DNA of 64,000 nt from Sediminibacterium sp. (GCF_019264485.1 NZ_JAHVAA010000011.1:682001-746000), one strand, 5' to 3'. Numbered from the stretch's first letter, positions 1 through 8,304 are shown. Program-made: numbers and translations. The notes: generated by a model from the letters alone, not told the origin.

Positions 1-970
1 ATACAACACGGTAAAGGAAGCACTCAGTAAAACTGATATAAAAGTATTTGCCGGCGAAAAAGCGCTGATAGAAGCCGCCGCCATGGATTGCTATGATATG
101 ATGCTGGCAGCTATTGTAGGTTATGCAGGTCTCAAACCCACATTAATGGCTATTTCCAACGGTAAAGCCATTGGGTTGGCCAATAAAGAAACATTGGTAG
201 TAGCAGGAGATATTGTGGTGAGGACGGCTATGGAAAAAAAAGTGCCCATCATTCCGGTCGATAGTGAGCATTCCGCAATTTTTCAATGTCTGGTGGGAGA
301 GGGAAGAAATAAAATAGAAAAAATCATCCTTACGGCTAGTGGAGGGCCTTTTTTAGGGAAAAAGCCCAATTTCCTTGTAAATGTAAAAAGAGATCATGCT
401 TTACAGCACCCCAACTGGAGCATGGGGGCTAAAATCAGTATAGATTCTGCAACTTTAATGAATAAGGGTCTGGAAATGATAGAAGCCAAATGGCTCTTCA
501 ACCTCCATCCCGATCAGATAGAAGTGATGGTTCATGCCCAAAGTATTATTCACAGTATGGTGCAGTTTGAAGATGGTAGTATCAAAGCGCAAATGGGCCT
601 TCCCGACATGAAACTACCCATTCAGTATGCGATGGCTTTTCCACAGAGGATACCTAATGCATTCCCCCGTTACGATTTCAGAAAGCCTAATACCCTCACT
701 TTTGAGGAACCCGATACCAAAACCTTCAGGAATCTGGCACTGGCAACAGAAGCTTTATACAAGGGTGGAAATATGCCCTGTATACTCAATGCTGCCAATG
801 AAATAGCCGTTTTTGCTTTTCTTCGTAACAGGATTGGCTTTCTCGATATGACCGAAGTGGTAGAGCAAACCATGCAGAAAACAACTTTTATCGAAAAACC
901 AACACTCGAAGAGTATTTTGAAAGCGATGGAGAGGCCCGTAACTTCGCCGCTTCTTTGATTCACATGTAA
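1..970 (+). CDS. dxr: 1-deoxy-D-xylulose 5-phosphate reductoisomerase, 5' end missing
   Basis: DXR converts 1-deoxy-D-xylulose 5-phosphate to 2-C-methyl-D-erythritol 4-phosphate with NADPH, the committed step of the MEP isoprenoid pathway in the cytoplasm. The frame is already open at base 2, so the gene is cut by the window edge and roughly the first quarter, including the N-terminal NADPH-binding part, is outside. Visible family landmarks are the ASGGPF loop, the catalytic-region stretch around HPNWSMG and SATLMNKGLEMIEA, and the MKLPIQYA segment. An internal ATG at 83 is inside the conserved fold and is not a start. The stop is at 968-970 and rseP follows after 72 bases, a pairing common in bacteria. 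Confidence 0.95.
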   Translation, partial: YNTVKEALSKTDIKVFAGEKALIEAAAMDCYDMMLAAIVGYAGLKPTLMAISNGKAIGLANKETLVVAGDIVVRTAMEKKVPIIPVDSEHSAIFQCLVGEGRNKIEKIILTASGGPFLGKKPNFLVNVKRDHALQHPNWSMGAKISIDSATLMNKGLEMIEAKWLFNLHPDQIEVMVHAQSIIHSMVQFEDGSIKAQMGLPDMKLPIQYAMAFPQRIPNAFPRYDFRKPNTLTFEEPDTKTFRNLALATEALYKGGNMPCILNAANEIAVFAFLRNRIGFLDMTEVVEQTMQKTTFIEKPTLEEYFESDGEARNFAASLIHM

Positions 971-1042
971 TCTTTACCTATTTTCACACCAATATACTGC
1001 ACGAAAATGAGGTATCATTATCTAAACAATCAGTAAATCTGT

Positions 1043-2395
1043 ATGACATTATTAGCAATTGACTGGGGTAGTGTGGCAGTTAAGGCCGGACAATTCATTT
1101 TATCTTTTTCCATTTTAGTCATCTTACATGAACTCGGACATTTTTTACCAGCCCGCTGGTTTAAATGTCGAGTAGAGAAATTCTATCTTTTCTTTAATCC
1201 ATGGTTCAGTCTATGGAAGAAAAAGAAAGGTGAAACAGAATATGGACTTGGCTGGGTGCCTTTTGGCGGTTATGTAAAAATCGCTGGTATGATTGATGAA
1301 AGCATGGACAAGGAGCAGATGAAACTGCCCCCGCAGCCATGGGAATTCAGGGCTAAGCCAGCCTGGCAAAGATTGATCATCATGATTGGTGGTGTAGTAG
1401 TAAACGTACTGCTGGCCATTGTAATTTTTATTGGTATTACCTGGATGTGGGGAGATGAATACCTGCCGGTAAAAAACCTGAAGTATGGTGTGCATGCTGA
1501 TTCGCTGTCGAGGTCAATCGGTGTACAGGATGGCGATAAAATTGTGGGTATCAATGGCAAGCCATTGGAAAACTTTGCTACACTCGAATCAGAAATGGTG
1601 TTAAATGATGCACAAACCATACTGGTGGAGCGTAATGGCACTGTGAGGGCATTAAGTGTACCGGAAGGGTTTACCAAACAATTGGTAAAGAACCGAAAAA
1701 CCGGGGGCATGGCTATCCCGCGCTATCCTGCTATCGTTGACAGTGTTTCAGTAAAAGATGCTGTATTCACCAATGGTAAATTATTGAAAGGCGATACCCT
1801 GATTGCACTCAATGAAACCCCGATTACATATTACCATGAATACCAGCAATTGGTGAAAAATTATACTGACTCCATTATAACTCTTACTGTATTACGTGGA
1901 ACGGATACAGCCAAAGTAAAAGTACTGGTGAATGAAAAGGGCAAGGTTGGATTTTTTGCCGTATCGCCACTGACAATATTTGGTACCGTTGAGAAAAAAT
2001 ACACGCTGGCGCAGGCCATCCCGGAAGGTTTTAGCAGATGCTGGGAAACGCTGGATCGTTATGTTACCGGACTCAAACAATTGTTTACAGGTAAACAGGA
2101 TGTAAATGATTCATTGGGTAGTGTAATCAGTATTGGTAACACATTCCCCGGTGAGTGGGACTGGCAGCGTTTCTGGACACTGACAGGTATTTTCTCCATA
2201 GTGCTTGCTTTCATGAATATATTACCTATACCGGCATTGGATGGGGGGCATGCTTTATTCACTTTAATCGAAATGATCACCGGACGCAAACCCGGCGACA
2301 AATTCATGGAATATGCACAGATGGCCGGAATGATTCTTTTATTGGGATTGATGGCTTATGCGCTGGGACTGGATTTCTGGAGATTGTTTAAATAA
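1043..2395 (+). CDS. rseP: RIP site-2 zinc metalloprotease RseP
   Basis: This inner-membrane protease cuts transmembrane segments of anti-sigma factors and leftover signal peptides. The 450-residue protein has the zinc motif HELGH at residues 29-33 in the first membrane helix. A central periplasmic region has PDZ-like character (roughly residues 120-310). The third zinc ligand lies in the NxxPxPxLDGG motif near the C-terminus, with Asp at about residue 400, followed by hydrophobic helices. The length fits the family. It starts at an ATG 72 bases after dxr. An inverted repeat with a T-run follows it at 2427-2453. Confidence 0.95.
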   Translation: MTLLAIDWGSVAVKAGQFILSFSILVILHELGHFLPARWFKCRVEKFYLFFNPWFSLWKKKKGETEYGLGWVPFGGYVKIAGMIDESMDKEQMKLPPQPWEFRAKPAWQRLIIMIGGVVVNVLLAIVIFIGITWMWGDEYLPVKNLKYGVHADSLSRSIGVQDGDKIVGINGKPLENFATLESEMVLNDAQTILVERNGTVRALSVPEGFTKQLVKNRKTGGMAIPRYPAIVDSVSVKDAVFTNGKLLKGDTLIALNETPITYYHEYQQLVKNYTDSIITLTVLRGTDTAKVKVLVNEKGKVGFFAVSPLTIFGTVEKKYTLAQAIPEGFSRCWETLDRYVTGLKQLFTGKQDVNDSLGSVISIGNTFPGEWDWQRFWTLTGIFSIVLAFMNILPIPALDGGHALFTLIEMITGRKPGDKFMEYAQMAGMILLLGLMAYALGLDFWRLFK

Positions 2396-2426
2396 GCATC
2401 TTAGAAGCAACACTTTAAATAATTAA

Positions 2427-2453
2427 AACCCCCACAATTCTGTAGGGGTTTTT
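2427..2453. terminator. Bidirectional terminator between rseP and ssrA
   Basis: The stem AACCCC-ACA / TGT-GGGGTT has a short loop and is followed by T-runs on the plus strand and, read backwards, on the minus strand. It can end rseP from the left and ssrA from the right, since the tmRNA 3' end at 2456 abuts it. Confidence 0.75.
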
Positions 2454-2455
2454 CG

Positions 2456-2825
2456 TGGAGTCGAGGGGAGTCGAACCCCTGTCCAAACATCGCTACCATT
2501 AGCTTTCTACATGCTTATTTCATGATTAATTGTCGGTGTACTGCCGGACATGAACAAACCAACAATACACTTAGCTGTATGGTCTTAAGCAACAGTCACA
2601 GCCTTCTGTTGCAGCAACCTGTGTTTATTTTGAGTCGGCGGCGGCACCTGGTAACAGATCAACCTGTGCAGCGGCCCAAATGACTATCTAATCACTGATT
2701 AGGCAGCCATGGCATACTGTGTATTGCCATTTGAAGTTTGAATATTCAGATTAAAGTGCTAATTATCCAACGCACTGCATGCTTACACCAACCGTACCAT
2801 ATGCTGTCAAAACCAGTACGACCCC
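2456..2825 (-). ncRNA. ssrA: Transfer-messenger RNA (tmRNA)
   Basis: This RNA rescues stalled ribosomes together with SmpB, whose gene is also in this window at 50282-50722. The 5' end GGGGUCG pairs with the 3' CGACUCC to form the tRNA-like acceptor stem, including one G-U pair. A T-arm with the TTCGACT loop sits just inside the 3' end. The conserved GGTTTTGACAGCAT 5' region is present. The discriminator A is followed by CGA rather than CCA, so the CCA end must be added after transcription. The gene is about 370 bases, is preceded by a Bacteroidota -7 element, and abuts a hairpin terminator. Confidence 0.93.
2699..2728 (-). other. tmRNA proteolysis tag reading frame
   Basis: Within ssrA the resume codon GGC opens a short frame encoding GNTQYAMAA followed by TAA. 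With the alanine carried by tmRNA, the appended tag would be A-GNTQYAMAA. The YAMAA end fits the GxxxYA(L/M)AA tags of Bacteroidota and is the kind of degron recognised by ClpXP. The exact resume codon is inferred from that pattern. Confidence 0.8.
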
Positions 2826-2835
2826 GGTAAGTTGG

Positions 2836-2843
2836 CAAAGTTA
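2836..2843 (-). promoter_or_regulatory. -7 promoter element of ssrA
   Basis: On the minus strand this reads TAACTTTG, a full match to the Bacteroidota -7 consensus TAnnTTTG. It ends 10 bases before the predicted 5' end of tmRNA at 2825. I see no good TTG at the -33 spacing. Confidence 0.6.
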
Positions 2844-3037
2844 CCATTTTTCAACGGTAGATTTCTTTCGATTTCGATAATGCAGAAGTTAAATCCTAAA
2901 AGAGAATTACCCACAAAGCCATTAGTGTTATCCCGGCTAGATTTGTATACATCCTGAAAATAAAAGTCTGAATGGGTTACCGATTGCTTTAATCCAAAGT
3001 ATCTTCTGTTACCGATGCGGTATGCATGTAATAAAAA

Positions 3038-3064
3038 AAGGACTTCTTATAAAGTCCCTTTTTT
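3038..3064. terminator. Terminator of the minus-strand bactofilin gene
   Basis: The stem GGACTT / AAGTCC is flanked by an A-run and a T-run, so it could work in both directions. It lies 20 bases past the stop codon of the bactofilin gene at 3084. Apart from this hairpin and the ssrA promoter I see nothing recognisable between 2844 and 3083. Confidence 0.65.
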
Positions 3065-3083
3065 ATTACAATTCGGTTATTGA

Positions 3084-3695
3084 CTAAAATTCATCCGTAT
3101 CAAGGTCTGTGACATTACCGTCAGCTGACGGGTTATTAGGTGGAGGATTCGGAGCCACATAAATGGTCTGGTGGTAGAATTTATTAGATGGTTTTACCTG
3201 ATTCATTTTTTCATTGAAAATATTCAGGTAATTATTGTCTTTGTTATTCTTGCCAAACACTTCTTTCAGGTGTGAGAACAGGTCCATAGAACTGGTTTCA
3301 AAAGCAGTGGTCTCCAGACTGATCAGTTTGATATTGGCATCTACATACTGGTTCATCTCTGTATTAATGATGGTACAATGAATGTTTCCTTTTAAAACAG
3401 AATCTTTACAGAGGTTAACCCTTAAACCATAGACAGAACCCTCAAATTCACCTTCCACTTTAATGTCATTACAAATGATCACACCTGTCATAACACCGGT
3501 AGGAGTAATGTGAACAGTTTTTTTGCTGTACAGCACACCATTAAAATTTCCATCAAGAATGATATCATTCTCAGAATCCAGTACACCTGAAACATTGGTT
3601 GACCGTGTAATGAGTAATTGTTTGTCTTCCGGAAAAGACTGGGTACCGAAACCGGCATTGGGGTCGTGCAGTAATTGTTCCCTGAACTTATTCAT
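3084..3695 (-). CDS. Bactofilin-type polymer-forming protein
   Basis: Bactofilins self-assemble into cytoplasmic or membrane-associated filaments that localise cell-envelope enzymes. The 203-residue protein has a central region of short beta-helix repeats (about residues 30-125) with the glycine and hydrophobic spacing of the family, seen in GVLDSEND, DGNFNG, GVIICNDIKVEGEFEGSVYG and VLKGNIHC. A low-complexity tail rich in Pro and Asn (around residues 180-195) is typical of bactofilin termini. It starts at an ATG with a -7 element upstream and is divergent from a second bactofilin at 3877. The function is inferred from the fold pattern. Confidence 0.8.
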   Translation of the reverse strand: MNKFREQLLHDPNAGFGTQSFPEDKQLLITRSTNVSGVLDSENDIILDGNFNGVLYSKKTVHITPTGVMTGVIICNDIKVEGEFEGSVYGLRVNLCKDSVLKGNIHCTIINTEMNQYVDANIKLISLETTAFETSSMDLFSHLKEVFGKNNKDNNYLNIFNEKMNQVKPSNKFYHQTIYVAPNPPPNNPSADGNVTDLDTDEF

Positions 3696-3728
3696 GGTTT
3701 ATTTTTTAATTGACGGATAACAAGGATA

Positions 3729-3736
3729 CAAAACTA
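3729..3736 (-). promoter_or_regulatory. -7 promoter element of the bactofilin gene at 3084
   Basis: The minus strand reads TAGTTTTG, matching TAnnTTTG, 34 bases upstream of the ATG at 3695. The nearest upstream TTG lies at a spacing of 23, slightly longer than the usual 19-21. Confidence 0.55.
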
Positions 3737-3876
3737 AGGCCTGCTATCTGTTTGAGGGTCAAGATACAAATTATTATTTATTTGTAAACATTTACAGAGA
3801 GGCGTAGAATGGCGGATAAACCACATATTTTGGCTATCTTAAACGTCCAATTATTCATAAAACCATATCCGCTCCT

Positions 3877-4341
3877 ATGTTTTTCCTTAAAAAAAGCAAG
3901 TCAGAGCCTATGCTCCCAGCCGTACAGGTAGTGTCAGGAGGCTTTTATTTTGGCATTATCCGTACCGTTTCACCCATACGTATTGAAGGCGATTTCAAGG
4001 GTATTATTTTCTGCAATAACAAAGTAATTATAGACCGAAAAGCTACGGTGAGTGGCGATATACTTTGTCATGAAATAGTGATAGGGGGATTAATTGACGG
4101 CAATGTAATCTGCAAAAATAAATGCAAGTTAAATGAAGAGGCCACAGTTAACGGCGTTGTGAGAACAGCTTTGTTTGAAAATGAATCCAACAGTTCAGTC
4201 TCCGGACCTGTATATGTAAACAAGGAAAATACCCATATCAATATCGATGAGTATTATGAACTCTTTAATAAAAAAGAGAACCTGGAAAAAATTAAAAATG
4301 AGTATTTCTCATTGCCACAAAAATTGATCCTTATTAGTTGA
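3877..4341 (+). CDS. Bactofilin-type polymer-forming protein (second copy)
   Basis: This 154-residue protein has the same short right-handed beta-helix repeat pattern (IRIEGDFKGIIFCNNKV, ATVSGDILCHEIVIGG, IDGNVICKNKC, ATVNGVV) over about residues 20-105. It has a short basic N-terminus and a charged tail. It is transcribed divergently from the bactofilin at 3084-3695, so the two may form a co-regulated filament pair. The cupin gene begins only ten bases after its stop. Confidence 0.78.
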   Translation: MFFLKKSKSEPMLPAVQVVSGGFYFGIIRTVSPIRIEGDFKGIIFCNNKVIIDRKATVSGDILCHEIVIGGLIDGNVICKNKCKLNEEATVNGVVRTALFENESNSSVSGPVYVNKENTHINIDEYYELFNKKENLEKIKNEYFSLPQKLILIS

Positions 4342-4350
4342 TCTTTGTAC

Positions 4351-4848
4351 ATGCAAGTTACCGTACAGCAATTGATTGAACAGTTTGGTTTGATACCTCA
4401 TCCGGAAGGAGGGTACTATAAAGAAACCTATCGGTCAACTGAATTTATTTCAAAACAGGCTTTACCCGAACGTTTTACGGGACAAAGGTTTCATTCATCA
4501 GCGATTTATTTTTTACTGGTGCAGGGTAATTTCTCTGCCTTTCATCGTATTAAAAGCGATGAATGCTGGCATTTTTACGCAGGGGATACTTTATGTGTAC
4601 ATATGATTTCACCCAGCGGACAGCTAACAACTATTTACCTGGGAAACAAGCCGGGTACCGTGTATCAGTATGTAGTACCGGCAGGCTATTGGTTTGCTTC
4701 TGAAACAGCTTCCGGTGGTAGTTTTTCCTTTGTGGGGTGTACAGTTGCACCCGCATTCGATTTTGCAGATTTTGAACTGGCAGACAGTAACACACTTGCT
4801 CAACAGTTCCCTCAACACAGTGAAATAATTCAGCGTTTGTGCAGGTAA
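4351..4848 (+). CDS. DUF985 / cupin_5 family protein
   Basis: The 165-residue protein begins near LIEQFGLIPHPEGGYYKETYRS, the N-terminal signature of the DUF985 cupin-fold family, with FHRIKSDECWHFYAGD in the middle and the conserved TVAPAFDFADFEL at the end. The family is cytoplasmic and its biochemical role is not settled. I prefer the ATG at 4351 over an in-frame TTG two codons upstream. It directly follows the bactofilin gene, probably on one transcript. Confidence 0.85.
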   Translation: MQVTVQQLIEQFGLIPHPEGGYYKETYRSTEFISKQALPERFTGQRFHSSAIYFLLVQGNFSAFHRIKSDECWHFYAGDTLCVHMISPSGQLTTIYLGNKPGTVYQYVVPAGYWFASETASGGSFSFVGCTVAPAFDFADFELADSNTLAQQFPQHSEIIQRLCR

Positions 4849-4856
4849 GTAATTGG

Positions 4857-5213
4857 TTATTTATACTGATAGAGACGTATAACCCAATAAGCGAGTATAC
4901 AAAGTAATAGGATGGTAACAATGGTAATGAGGGTCCATTGCTGGCTGTTTAATTTTCTCCTGAGTTTTCGTTTGCGGTCTTTGGAAGTTTGTTTGCGTAA
5001 CTGCAGGTTTAACTGTGCCGCATATTGTTGCAGTTTTTGTTTATCCTGGAAACCCTGTAACCCTTCTACAGCATCATTGATAAAATCTGAATCTGCCATT
5101 TGTTTCTCGATGGCAAAACGTTCTTCTTGCGAAGCATTGCCTTCGAGATAGCGAAGCAGGTCGTCATTTTTTACGCCATCCTCCTCATGTAATATGTCTT
5201 GCAAATCGGTCAT
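4857..5213 (-). CDS. Anti-sigma-like single-pass membrane protein
   Basis: The 118-residue protein has an N-terminal acidic cytoplasmic part with DDLLRYLEGNASQEERFAIEKQM, the pattern seen at the start of many Bacteroidota anti-sigma factors. A basic linker follows, and then one hydrophobic helix at about residues 93-112. The gene overlaps the stop codon of the upstream sigma-factor gene by one base (TGATG), which points to coupled translation. Regulation of that sigma factor is therefore the likely role. No zinc anti-sigma motif (HxxxCxxC) is present, so the call rests on context and topology. Confidence 0.65.
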   Translation of the reverse strand: MTDLQDILHEEDGVKNDDLLRYLEGNASQEERFAIEKQMADSDFINDAVEGLQGFQDKQKLQQYAAQLNLQLRKQTSKDRKRKLRRKLNSQQWTLITIVTILLLCILAYWVIRLYQYK

Positions 5214-5776
5214 CAGGCTTGTTTCATTTTCTTTTCAACCAAAATTTTGAGGTTTCTTTTCCCGTTCTGAATATGACTCTTTACCTGTAATAAGGTAAAC
5301 CCGGTTTCTTCGGTAATTTCCTGGTAGCTTCTTTTTTGCAGGTAGAATAAAGTTACACATGTTTTCTGCTCCGTGTTCAATTCCTCGAGTGCCTTTTCCA
5401 GATAAGTGAGTGCCACTTCTTTTTCTATCAGCGATTCTTTGTCCGATTCCTGCGATGTGAGGCCTTTCTGTTCATCGGCTGGTACAATTATATGTTTGTC
5501 GCGCAGCTTCATCAGGCAGTGGTTTTTAGCAACCATATAAAGCCAGCTTTTCAGGTAATCTACCTTGTATTTACCGAGTTCTGTAATGGCTTTTAAAAAA
5601 ATCTGTTGTACAGCATCCTTCGATTCTTCTTCATTTTTGAGGTATTTCATACAAACACCCAGCAACAGAAAAGTATAGCGTTCTAATATAATACCCAGCC
5701 ATTCATTCTTGCCGTCGGCATAAAAACGTTCCAGTAATTCGTTATCGCTGATATGTGAATATTTCTCTGAAAGCAC
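5213..5776 (-). CDS. ECF-type RNA polymerase sigma factor
   Basis: This sigma-70 family protein of 187 residues directs RNA polymerase to a special promoter set. Region 2 is recognisable in FYADGKNEWLGIILERY and YLKNEEESKDAVQQIFLKAI followed by SWLYMVAKNHCLMKL. Region 4 is in LNTEQKTCVTLFYLQKRSYQEITEETGF with a C-terminal helix-turn-helix. The first codon appears to be GTG, because no ATG occurs before residue 43 and region 2 needs the full N-terminus. It is transcribed with the membrane protein at 4857, its probable anti-sigma partner, and divergently from the NlpC/P60 gene. Confidence 0.9.
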   Translation of the reverse strand: MLSEKYSHISDNELLERFYADGKNEWLGIILERYTFLLLGVCMKYLKNEEESKDAVQQIFLKAITELGKYKVDYLKSWLYMVAKNHCLMKLRDKHIIVPADEQKGLTSQESDKESLIEKEVALTYLEKALEELNTEQKTCVTLFYLQKRSYQEITEETGFTLLQVKSHIQNGKRNLKILVEKKMKQA

Positions 5777-5847
5777 GCTTTAAAATAGCTATTTCTTATT
5801 AGATGCCCAACCTTTTAAATTCCATATCTTGAACACAAATCAAAGCT

Positions 5848-6612
5848 ATGTCATTTGTGATGCCTTTGGTGGCTGTTTGCCCCATGCGTAAAGAAGCGGC
5901 ACATCGCTCAGAAATGGTGAGTCAATTATTATTTGGAGAATTGGCAACAGTATTGGAAACAGCGGGCGATTTTGTACGGGTACATACTTTATACGATGAG
6001 TATGAAGGATGGTGCCAGCAATCGCAACTTATATTTATGGAAGAAACGCCGGTTGCCTCTTCAAACAGGCTGAGTAAAGGATGGTCATCGAAGCTGGAAA
6101 TCAATGGTAACAGTATGATGATTGGTGCTGGAACACCCCTAAACCTTTTCTCAGCTAATACTTTATCGGTGGAGGGTTTTCACTTTACATATGATTCAGC
6201 ATGCTGGGAAACAGATAAAGCAAGCTTTGCGGAAGATCAACTAAATGTAGTAGCCAGGCAATTTCTTAATACTGCTTATTTATGGGGTGGCCGTTCGATA
6301 TTTGGTATCGACTGCAGCGGTTTTGTGCAACAGGTATTCAGGCATTTTGGTATCAGACTGCCACGCGATGCTTACCAGCAGGCGGCTATTGGTGAAACGA
6401 TAGGTTTTTTGCAGGAAGCACATTGTGGCGATCTGGCATTCTTCGACAATGCTGAAGGCAGGATAACACATGTAGGAATGATGTTATCGGCAGACAGTAT
6501 CATACATGCATCCGGACAGGTACGAATCGATCCGATCGACAATATGGGCATTGTACACGCACAAAGCGGAAAAAGAACACATCAGTTAAGAATCATTAAA
6601 AGATATGCATAA
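5848..6612 (+). CDS. NlpC/P60 (C40) cysteine peptidase with SH3-like N-terminus
   Basis: The predicted gamma-D-glutamyl-diaminopimelate endopeptidase acts on peptidoglycan peptides. Of 254 residues, about 1-75 form a bacterial SH3-like region (GELATVLETAGDFVRVHTLYDEYEGW). About 115-254 form the NlpC/P60 domain, with catalytic Cys156 in GIDCSGF, His208 in THVGMM and a third polar site near IIHASG. No signal peptide is visible, so it may recycle peptides in the cytoplasm like the two-domain Bacteroides enzymes. A strong hairpin terminator follows. Confidence 0.9.
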   Translation: MSFVMPLVAVCPMRKEAAHRSEMVSQLLFGELATVLETAGDFVRVHTLYDEYEGWCQQSQLIFMEETPVASSNRLSKGWSSKLEINGNSMMIGAGTPLNLFSANTLSVEGFHFTYDSACWETDKASFAEDQLNVVARQFLNTAYLWGGRSIFGIDCSGFVQQVFRHFGIRLPRDAYQQAAIGETIGFLQEAHCGDLAFFDNAEGRITHVGMMLSADSIIHASGQVRIDPIDNMGIVHAQSGKRTHQLRIIKRYA

Positions 6613-6613
6613 T

Positions 6614-6645
6614 AAAAAAGCAACCCGAAAGGTTGCCTTTTTTAT
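6614..6645 (+). terminator. Intrinsic terminator after the NlpC/P60 gene
   Basis: The stem GCAACC / GGTTGC with a small loop is flanked by an A-run and a T-run immediately after the stop codon. It lies between convergent genes and could act in both directions. Confidence 0.8.
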
Positions 6646-6668
6646 ATAAGTCAGTTGATCAATAAATC

Positions 6669-6821
6669 TTACATAATATCCATGCCTTTGGCAAAATAGG
6701 TAACTGTGCCGGGCAATGCCAGCCAGAAAAACTCACGGTATACAAACAATAAAACGATCATTGTGGCAAACCAGAAAAAGAAAAGGGCCCAGTATTTGGC
6801 AGTGGATTTTTTCGCTTCCAT
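6669..6821 (-). CDS. Small single-pass membrane protein (50 aa)
   Basis: I do not recognise this protein. It begins MEAKKSTAKYW and has a strongly hydrophobic segment (ALFFFWFATMIVLLFVY, about residues 11-27) followed by an aromatic stretch. I chose the ATG at 6821 because a Bacteroidota -7 element lies 16-23 bases upstream. A longer reading from 6866, overlapping the TauE/SafE stop codon by one base, is also possible and would mean coupled translation. Confidence 0.55.
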   Translation of the reverse strand: MEAKKSTAKYWALFFFWFATMIVLLFVYREFFWLALPGTVTYFAKGMDIM

Positions 6822-6836
6822 TTTTTTGAATTTTGG

Positions 6837-6844
6837 CAAAGATA
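6837..6844 (-). promoter_or_regulatory. -7 promoter element of the small membrane protein gene
   Basis: The minus strand reads TATCTTTG, a full match to TAnnTTTG, followed after 15 bases by ATG at 6821. The match supports the shorter start. Confidence 0.5.
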
Positions 6845-6865
6845 GGGTGATGGGTCGAATCGGCA

Positions 6866-7306
6866 TCAGCCTTTTTCATGGTTTTTTGGTGATGCTTGAC
6901 TGATAGTGCTGTCAGCCCGCTCTTTTTTATCGGCCGGGCGGTCGAAAAAAAGCATTTTAACGGAAATAATAAACAGGATCACGGCAAACACTTTTTTCAT
7001 TCTTTCATCACTCAGCGAAAGCGAGAGTTTGCTTCCAAGAAAGCCCCCTGCCACAAAAGCCAGTGCAACAATTAAAACATAGTTTACATTGATATAACCC
7101 TGTTTGTAATATTGAATCACAGCAAGAATACCAATCGGTAATAACATAATACCCAGCGATGTTCCCTGCGCCTGTTTTTGGGTAAAGCCAAGTAATAATA
7201 CCAGGGCCGGCACAATAATGATACCGCCACCAATGCCCACAAGTCCGCTTAAAAATCCGGCAGCCAAGCCAATGATGATCAATAAAATAATAGTGGTAGT
7301 ATTCAT
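6866..7306 (-). CDS. Half-size TauE/SafE-type membrane permease
   Basis: This inner-membrane protein belongs to the family that exports sulfite and other organic or sulfur anions. The 146 residues contain the family start GLAAGFLSGLVGIGGGIIIVPALV and the QAQGTSLGIMLLP region, with about four membrane helices and a charged tail. Full-length members have about 250 residues and two such halves, so this is a half-size form that presumably works as a dimer. The frame is clean and I see no second half nearby. It follows the pyrophosphatase gene after five bases. Confidence 0.82.
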   Translation of the reverse strand: MNTTTIILLIIIGLAAGFLSGLVGIGGGIIIVPALVLLLGFTQKQAQGTSLGIMLLPIGILAVIQYYKQGYINVNYVLIVALAFVAGGFLGSKLSLSLSDERMKKVFAVILFIISVKMLFFDRPADKKERADSTISQASPKNHEKG

Positions 7307-7311
7307 AGTAT

Positions 7312-7860
7312 TTATTTGTCGCCGAAATTTTCTTTGTAGAATTCAATCGCTTCCTGAACAATAGATAATGCTTTGGCCTTATCACCAAAATCTTCTACCA
7401 CTACTGATTTATTCTCCAGTTTTTTATACTCCTCAAAGAAATGGCGGAGTTCATCAAAAAAATGCTTGGGTAATTCTTCAATGTTGTTATAATGATTTAC
7501 GCCGGGATCGGTTGCTGCAACGGCGATTATTTTATCATCGGGGTCGCCTCCATCAATCATCTGCATTACACCAATTACTTTGGCCTCCATTAGTGTGAGT
7601 GCCTGAACAGGCAGGGAAGTGATGACCAGTATATCGAGCGGATCCTTATCACCCCCATACGATTGAGGAATAAATCCGTAATTGATGGGATAATAAAAAG
7701 AAGAAAAGATTACCCTGTCAAGTTTTAGTAAACCTGTGGTCTTATCAATCTCATATTTACACCTTGAACCTTGTGGTATTTCAATAATGGCATTTACAAT
7801 GCGGGGTGCGTGTTCACCAAAATGAACACCATGCCAGGGATGAAGAACAGTTGATTGCAT
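7312..7860 (-). CDS. ppa: Family I inorganic pyrophosphatase
   Basis: The enzyme hydrolyses pyrophosphate to phosphate in the cytoplasm and pulls biosynthetic reactions forward. The protein of about 182 residues carries the family signatures YGFIPQSYGGDKDPLDILV, with the Asp triplet DxDPxD that binds magnesium, and an IIAVA stretch with DP downstream. I chose the ATG at 7860. The frame can be extended to a TTG at 7887, but HPWHGV lies close behind the ATG, as in relatives. It is the first gene of a minus-strand run with the TauE/SafE permease. Confidence 0.93.
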   Translation of the reverse strand: MQSTVLHPWHGVHFGEHAPRIVNAIIEIPQGSRCKYEIDKTTGLLKLDRVIFSSFYYPINYGFIPQSYGGDKDPLDILVITSLPVQALTLMEAKVIGVMQMIDGGDPDDKIIAVAATDPGVNHYNNIEELPKHFFDELRHFFEEYKKLENKSVVVEDFGDKAKALSIVQEAIEFYKENFGDK

Positions 7861-7902
7861 AATTTGTTGCTTTATAATTTGATCCAATAGGGGATAAAAT
7901 AA

Positions 7903-8304
7903 TCAGAGATTTGGGTTAAAAGTGTATTTGAAATCAACCAGCCATTTTTCATTCAGCTTAACCACTTTTACTTTTAAAGGTTGCTGATCGAATGAATTAC
8001 TGTAATAAATGATAGAGGTTGCGGTATCAATATCACTTACTTCACTGATATTAATAGATGCCGTTCTCAACTGCTGACGCCCTTCCTTATCATAAGTCCT
8101 GAACTTGTTTTCAGCTCTCTGCAAATGTGCAAGGTTGGTACTGTCATCTATCATATACCATTTTGCTTTGGTAAAATCGCCTTTTAAACAGGCGTCAATA
8201 AATTCCCGTCCTGCATCTAATGCATTTTCAGCAGCAGGGTAGCTATTTGTTTGCTCACCGCAGGCTGTCAGAAATACCAATAAGGATAATAGCAGTTGTT
8301 TCAA
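7903..8304 (-). CDS. Small lipoprotein, DUF4878-like
   Basis: The 133-residue protein has a short signal peptide ending in the lipobox LTAC (Cys15), so it is probably an outer- or inner-membrane-anchored periplasmic lipoprotein. The body looks like the NTF2/DUF4878 type: a helix with ARE-F-DACLKGDFTKAKWYM, then beta strands ending KVKVVKLNEKWLVDFKY. The first codon appears to be TTG, placed just before the signal peptide. The function is unknown. It ends 42 bases upstream of the chosen pyrophosphatase start. Confidence 0.7.
   Translation of the reverse strand: MKQLLLSLLVFLTACGEQTNSYPAAENALDAGREFIDACLKGDFTKAKWYMIDDSTNLAHLQRAENKFRTYDKEGRQQLRTASINISEVSDIDTATSIIYYSNSFDQQPLKVKVVKLNEKWLVDFKYTFNPNL

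Noticed and set aside
6866..7306. Frameshifted full-length TauE/SafE gene
   Set aside because: No second half is found in any frame nearby, and both ends are clean, so it is taken as a natural half-size protein.
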